A DNA stretch of 9,283 nt from contig DKJA01000054.1 in assembly GCA_002454505.1 (NCBI GenBank), positions 1 to 9,283 of the forward strand, written 5' to 3'. The translations under genes and the position numbers were made by a program. Below are positions 6,181 to 9,283 of the stretch, piece by piece (within the stretch, counting starts at the first letter, position 1; the number at the start of each line of letters is the position of its first letter). The notes beneath the pieces are model-generated. The model was given only the letters and a program-made list of their open reading frames with translations, made no database searches and was not told the origin of the DNA. The stretch comes from Oxalobacteraceae bacterium UBA6704 (GTDB taxonomy: Bacteria; Pseudomonadota; Gammaproteobacteria; Burkholderiales; Burkholderiaceae_D).

Positions 6181-6972
6181 TCAGCTTGCGCTGATCGTAT
6201 GCACGCCCGTCCACTCGGCGCCTGCCGCCAGCGGCTGCTTGTCCACCCGTGCCGGCTCGATGCAGACGAAGCGCTGCCACTCGTCGTCGGCCATGTCCGC
6301 CAGTGCCGCGGCGCCGTCCGCGCCCGGGTTCCACACCACGAATTCCGTGAAGCCGTCCTGCGCGAGCCGCAGCGTGCCGGCGCCTGTCTGCAGGCTCAGT
6401 TCCGCCGGGGCGGCATAGATATTGTCCAGCTTGGGGCCGAAGTGTTTCGGCGATTCGTCCGGCAGGCCCGTCAGCACCGTCTGCGTAAAATCTTCAACCG
6501 CGAAGTACGTGTGCAGCGCGCAGGCAAAGTCGAATGGCGCGTCGCCGCTGTTTTGCACGTGGAAGCGCATCTCGATCGCAGCGGGCTTCAGCGTAAAGCG
6601 CAGCGTCAGCGCAAATGCGTGCGGCCAGCCCTGCGCCAGCGTGGGCGGCACGTCGTCCTGCGTCAGCGCGAATTCGGCCCAGGTGCCGGTGGCATCCGAG
6701 GCTTGCCCGGCGAGGCGCCAGTTCGACAGCCGCGCCACGCCATGGCGCTGGCCCGTGCCGCGCGTGGAAAATTGCGGGAAGATCACCGGCACGCCGCCGC
6801 GGATGGCGGCGCTGCCGTCGCGCGGCGATTGCGCGCTCATGAACAGGCGTTCGCGGCCATCGGCCGTCTGCCACGACACGAGGTGGGCACCGTACAGCGC
6901 GATGGTGGCGTGGGCGCCGTCGGGCGCGGTGATGCGGACGGCCGGCAGCGTGCCGAACGTTTGATTGGTCAT
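6181..6972 (-). CDS. yeaD: D-hexose-6-phosphate mutarotase (YeaD-type aldose 1-epimerase family)
   Basis: Likely converts the alpha and beta anomers of glucose-6-phosphate and related hexose phosphates in the cytosol. The 263 residues form the galactose-mutarotase-like beta sandwich. Family marks are IRGGVPVIFPQF (57-68), the catalytic-type His77 in RHGVAR, His154 in LHTYF, DNIY (183-186), VVWNPG (212-217) and the catalytic-base Glu239 in FVCIEPAR. The RGGVPVIFPQFS and DEWQRFVCIEPA blocks favour the YeaD branch over GalM. There is no signal peptide. The Shine-Dalgarno GAGG (6981-6984) lies 8 bases before the ATG and overlaps the amiC stop codon, and only 10 bp separate the genes, so it should be the last gene of the tsaE-amiC operon. 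Nothing in its function explains the link to cell-wall splitting. The substrate is inferred from the family. Confidence 0.9.
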   Translation of the reverse strand: MTNQTFGTLPAVRITAPDGAHATIALYGAHLVSWQTADGRERLFMSAQSPRDGSAAIRGGVPVIFPQFSTRGTGQRHGVARLSNWRLAGQASDATGTWAEFALTQDDVPPTLAQGWPHAFALTLRFTLKPAAIEMRFHVQNSGDAPFDFACALHTYFAVEDFTQTVLTGLPDESPKHFGPKLDNIYAAPAELSLQTGAGTLRLAQDGFTEFVVWNPGADGAAALADMADDEWQRFVCIEPARVDKQPLAAGAEWTGVHTISAS

Positions 6973-6980
6973 CGTGTGAT

Positions 6981-6984
6981 CCTC
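6981..6984 (-). promoter_or_regulatory. ribosome binding site of the mutarotase gene, overlapping the amiC stop
   Basis: On the minus strand the sequence TGAGG contains both the amiC stop (TGA) and the GAGG Shine-Dalgarno sequence, 8 bases before the mutarotase ATG. This arrangement suits translational coupling and supports the chosen start. Confidence 0.65.
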
Positions 6985-8389
6985 AGGTCAGCGGGTTCTT
7001 GGCGAGCGGCGGGTTGTTCGCGAAATAATTGCGGATGCCCTTGACGATGGCATCGGCCATCTGGTCCTGGTAGCCGTTGTCGGTCAGGCGCGCTTCTTCT
7101 TCCGGGTTGGAGATGAAGGCCGTCTCGATCAGGATCGACGGGATGTCCGGCGCCTTCAGCACGGCGAAGCCGGCCCGTTCGACGGCGCCGTTGTGCAGCT
7201 TGTTGATGCCGCCGATGTGCTGCAGCACGGCCTTGCCCAGCTTCAGGCTGTCGTTGATCTGCGCGGTGGTCGACAGGTCGAACAGCACGCTGGCAAGTTG
7301 CGCATCGTGGCGGCCCTTCTGGTAGGCGCCGCCGATCAGGTCGGCCTGGTTTTCCTTGTTGGCCAGCCAGCGCGCGGCCGACGAGCTGGCGCCTTTTTCC
7401 GACAGCACGAACACGGACGAGCCGCGCGCCGACGGCTTGACGAAGGCATCGGCGTGGATCGACACGAACAGGTCGGCATCGACCTTGCGGGCCTTTTCCA
7501 CGCGGGTCGGGAGCGGCACGAAGAAGTCGCCGTCGCGCGTGAGCATCACGCGCATGTTCGGGTGCTGCTCGATCTTGGCCTTCAGGCGCTTGGCGATGGC
7601 CAGCACGATGTCCTTCTCGCGGCTGCCGCGGGCGCCGATCGCGCCGGGGTCCTCGCCGCCATGGCCGGGATCGAGCGCGATGGTCAGCATGCGCACCAGC
7701 TTGCCGTCCGGCTGCTGGACGGGCGGCTTGGCCGGTGCGGCGGCCGCAATGTCGGGGCGGGGCACCGCGGCCGATGGCGTGCCCGGTGCGGGGATTTTAT
7801 TGTCCGGCAGCGGCAGGGCCGGCGCGGCCGGGTGCTGCTCGGCGATGGCCGGCTGGCCGACCGGCTTGCCGTCGCTGGACCATTCGCCCTTTTCGATCAT
7901 CGCCGCGATCGGGTCCAGCTCCTGGGCCGGATACAGGTCGAACACCAGCCGGTGCTGGTACGTGCCGACGGGCGGCAGCGTGAACACTTCCGGCCGGATC
8001 TCCGACTTCAGGTCGAACACGAGGCGCACGACGTTCGGCCGGTTCTGGCCCACGCGCACCTGCGAGATGTACGGGTCGTTCGACTGGATCTTGGCGACCA
8101 GCGTCTTCAGTTCCGGATTCAGCTCCAGGCCTTCGATGTCGACGACGAGGCGCTCCGGATTCTTGATGATGAAGTGCGACGTCTTCAGTTCGCTGTCGTT
8201 TTCCAGCGTGACGCGGGTGTATTCGTCGGCCGGCCACACGCGCACGGCGAGGATCTGCGCGGCGCGCGCCGGCAGCGGCGTCAGCACGGCCAGCAGCAGC
8301 GTGCCGCCGGCCTTCAGGAAAGTACGGCGGTTCTTGCCGCGCGCGGGAGCAGTCACAAGGTCTGCGGAATGTGGAGGCGTTGCAGGCAT
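6983..8389 (-). CDS. amiC: N-acetylmuramoyl-L-alanine amidase AmiC, Tat-exported
   Basis: Zinc amidase that cuts the bond between N-acetylmuramic acid and L-alanine in peptidoglycan to split daughter cells at the septum. Residues 20-26 (NRRTFLK) are a twin-arginine motif followed by a hydrophobic stretch and an ARA cleavage site (about residue 43), so export through Tat is expected, as for E. coli AmiC. An AMIN domain (about 45-155) targets the septal envelope. A Pro/Ala-rich linker (about 185-228) leads to the Amidase_3 domain (about 236-455), with zinc ligands His243 (DPGHGG), Glu258 (REKD) and His312 (SIHADAF) and catalytic Glu422 (IETAF). The segment at about 333-392 (with RWLANKENQADLIGG) corresponds to the regulatory helix that blocks the active site until an EnvC/NlpD-type activator binds. 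The 468-residue length is normal. Its start overlaps the end of tsaE by 37 bp, with AGGG 5 bases upstream of the ATG. Confidence 0.97.
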   Translation of the reverse strand: MPATPPHSADLVTAPARGKNRRTFLKAGGTLLLAVLTPLPARAAQILAVRVWPADEYTRVTLENDSELKTSHFIIKNPERLVVDIEGLELNPELKTLVAKIQSNDPYISQVRVGQNRPNVVRLVFDLKSEIRPEVFTLPPVGTYQHRLVFDLYPAQELDPIAAMIEKGEWSSDGKPVGQPAIAEQHPAAPALPLPDNKIPAPGTPSAAVPRPDIAAAAPAKPPVQQPDGKLVRMLTIALDPGHGGEDPGAIGARGSREKDIVLAIAKRLKAKIEQHPNMRVMLTRDGDFFVPLPTRVEKARKVDADLFVSIHADAFVKPSARGSSVFVLSEKGASSSAARWLANKENQADLIGGAYQKGRHDAQLASVLFDLSTTAQINDSLKLGKAVLQHIGGINKLHNGAVERAGFAVLKAPDIPSILIETAFISNPEEEARLTDNGYQDQMADAIVKGIRNYFANNPPLAKNPLT

Positions 8390-8829
8390 GATGACCCTAA
8401 TGCGGAGAACGCCTGCAATTCTACATCACGTCCCGCACCGGCCACGGCCAGGCTGACGAGCAGGTCCGGCGGCGGCAGCACGCCTTCCGCCTTGTCCGGC
8501 CATTCGACGATGCAGATGTTGCGGCCATCGAAGTCCTCGCGGAAGCCCGCGTCGAGGAATTCCTCCGGGCTGCCCATGCGGTACAGGTCGTAGTGGATGA
8601 CGTTCACCGGCGCGCCATCTAGGGTGATCCGGTACGGCTCGGCCAGCGTGTACGTCGGGCTCTTCACGTGACCCTGGTGGCCGGCGGCGTGCAGCAGCGC
8701 GCGCGTCAGCGCTGTCTTGCCGGCGCCGAGGTCGCCATGCAGGTGGATCGACAGGCCGGGCAGCAGGGCGCGGGCCAGCGCGGCGCCGAGGGCGGCGGTG
8801 TGGCTTTCGTCGCGCAGGTGGGCTTTCAT
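8353..8829 (-). CDS. tsaE: tRNA threonylcarbamoyladenosine biosynthesis ATPase TsaE
   Basis: ATPase that works with TsaB and TsaD (and TsaC products) to place the t6A modification at A37 of tRNAs reading ANN codons. The 158 residues carry the Walker A motif GDLGAGKT at 32-39, the family signature SPTYTL at 57-62, HYDLYR at 79-84 (the region binding magnesium and ATP) and IVEWPDKAEG at 107-116. The frame stays open on the minus strand to about 9246, but that part lies opposite queG. I chose the ATG at 8829 because MKAHLRDESHTAALG matches the normal TsaE N terminus and the domain starts at once. A TTTTAT on the minus strand about 12 bases before this ATG is a weak -10 candidate, and no Shine-Dalgarno sequence is visible. 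The gene is first in an operon with amiC and the mutarotase. The next gene on the other strand is queG, 48 bp away. Confidence 0.97.
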   Translation of the reverse strand: MKAHLRDESHTAALGAALARALLPGLSIHLHGDLGAGKTALTRALLHAAGHQGHVKSPTYTLAEPYRITLDGAPVNVIHYDLYRMGSPEEFLDAGFREDFDGRNICIVEWPDKAEGVLPPPDLLVSLAVAGAGRDVELQAFSALGSSCLQRLHIPQTL

Positions 8830-8877
8830 GTTCGGGATCGCATAAAATGGTGGATTGCCCCGCCATTGTAACGTCCG
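8830..8877. promoter_or_regulatory. 48-bp divergent spacer between tsaE and queG
   Basis: Both genes must start from within or near this short spacer. CATAAAAT at 8841-8848 gives TAAAAT on the plus strand (5/6 match to a -10, about 29 bases before the queG ATG) and TTTTAT on the minus strand (4/6). No good -35 hexamer is found on either side, and neither gene shows a Shine-Dalgarno sequence. The back-to-back layout suggests shared, overlapping promoters. Confidence 0.4.
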
Positions 8878-9283
8878 ATGTCGTCCGCTCCGACACTTCT
8901 TTCCCCTGCCGCCCTCGCATCGCTCGCCACCGGCATCAAGACGTGGGGGGAGGAGCTCGGCTTTGCCGAGGTGCGGATCGCCGATATCGACCTGTCGGCC
9001 CAGGAAGCAGGGCTGCAGGCCTGGCTGGATGCGGGCATGCACGGCGAGATGGACTACATGGCCGCACACGGCATGAAGCGCGCCCGCCCGGACGAGCTGG
9101 TGCCCGGCACGGTGCGCGTCATCACGGCGCGGATGAACTACCTGCCGGCGTCGCACGGCGACGAGTGGCGCGAGCGGGAACGGGGCCGGCTGGAACAGCC
9201 TTCGGCGGCCGTCATCTCGGTCTACGCCCGGGGCCGGGATTACCACAAGGTGCTGCGCGCCCGGCTGCAGGCGCTGGCCGACC
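8878..9283 (+). CDS. queG: epoxyqueuosine reductase QueG, 5' part only
   Basis: Reduces epoxyqueuosine to queuosine at tRNA position 34, using cobalamin and two 4Fe-4S clusters. This is the last step of queuosine synthesis. The 135 complete codons seen cover the N-terminal third of a protein usually about 350-380 residues long. It is recognised from IKTWGEELGFAEVRIADID (about 20-38), the WLDAGMHGEMDYMAAH block (about 45-60), the RPDELVPGTVRVI strand and YARGRDYHKVLRARLQ near the cut end, which is the QueG signature segment. The ferredoxin-like cysteine clusters would lie beyond the window. The frame remains open at the right edge. The ATG at 8878 gives a normal N terminus. The gene is divergent from tsaE, matching the conserved queG/tsaE neighbourhood in other proteobacteria. 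Confidence 0.95.
   Translation, partial: MSSAPTLLSPAALASLATGIKTWGEELGFAEVRIADIDLSAQEAGLQAWLDAGMHGEMDYMAAHGMKRARPDELVPGTVRVITARMNYLPASHGDEWRERERGRLEQPSAAVISVYARGRDYHKVLRARLQALAD

Noticed and set aside
4229..6334. 701-codon minus-strand open frame
   Set aside because: It lies opposite the DedA and carbonic anhydrase genes, crosses the terminator at 4949-4981 and the palindromic element, and has low-complexity Arg/His/Gln composition.
5464..7044. 526-codon plus-strand open frame
   Set aside because: It overlaps the carbonic anhydrase in another frame, then runs through the repeat and opposite the mutarotase. No domain is visible.
7193..8593. 466-codon plus-strand open frame opposite amiC
   Set aside because: Shadow of AmiC, whose zinc ligands and Tat signal are all intact on the other strand.
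8830..9246. N-terminal extension of TsaE on the minus strand
   Set aside because: It would lie opposite the start of queG and precede a complete, normal-length TsaE. The extension has no domain.

Overview
The window is GC-rich (most codons end in G or C) and carries densely packed bacterial housekeeping genes. Protein motifs and gene order point to a betaproteobacterium of the Burkholderiales, most likely Oxalobacteraceae (Massilia/Duganella-like). That placement is an inference from an endonuclease-type MutL, a Tat-exported AmiC, an Oxalobacteraceae-like look to the proteins, and short GGGACTGTCCC-type palindromes between genes. No phage, CRISPR, toxin-antitoxin or secondary-metabolite genes were seen.

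Layout. Positions 1-243 hold no recognisable complete gene. They contain a more AT-rich left edge that may be the tail of an unidentified gene or insertion element, then a palindromic repeat with a perfect 16-bp hairpin just past the miaA stop. On the minus strand, reading right to left, come a periplasmic cyclophilin-type peptidyl-prolyl isomerase (4045-3137), mutL (3081-1189) and miaA (1182-244). The last two are 6 bp apart and form the classic mismatch-repair/tRNA-modification pair. A 222-bp divergent spacer separates the isomerase from a plus-strand DedA-family membrane protein (4268-4912), which is closed by a strong intrinsic terminator. A plus-strand alpha-carbonic anhydrase with an unusual N-terminal helix follows (5033-6067). 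It converges on a minus-strand operon that reads tsaE (8829-8353), amiC (8389-6983), then a YeaD-type hexose-6-phosphate mutarotase (6972-6181). The 113-bp convergent gap is filled almost exactly by a small element with 15-bp perfect terminal inverted repeats. Divergent from tsaE, queG starts at 8878 and runs off the right edge.

The genes fall into two themes. One is tRNA maturation: MiaA (i6A37), TsaE (t6A37) and QueG (queuosine 34). The other is envelope biology: AmiC (septal peptidoglycan splitting), DedA (membrane lipid/proton homeostasis), the periplasmic isomerase and the periplasmic carbonic anhydrase. The order queG / tsaE-amidase / mutL-miaA is the well-known conserved neighbourhood of gammaproteobacteria (queG, nnr-tsaE-amiB-mutL-miaA-hfq in E. 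coli), here opened by four extra genes. I see no undescribed multi-gene system. The most unusual features are the two palindromic repeat elements at gene 3' ends and a possible near-leaderless mutL promoter.
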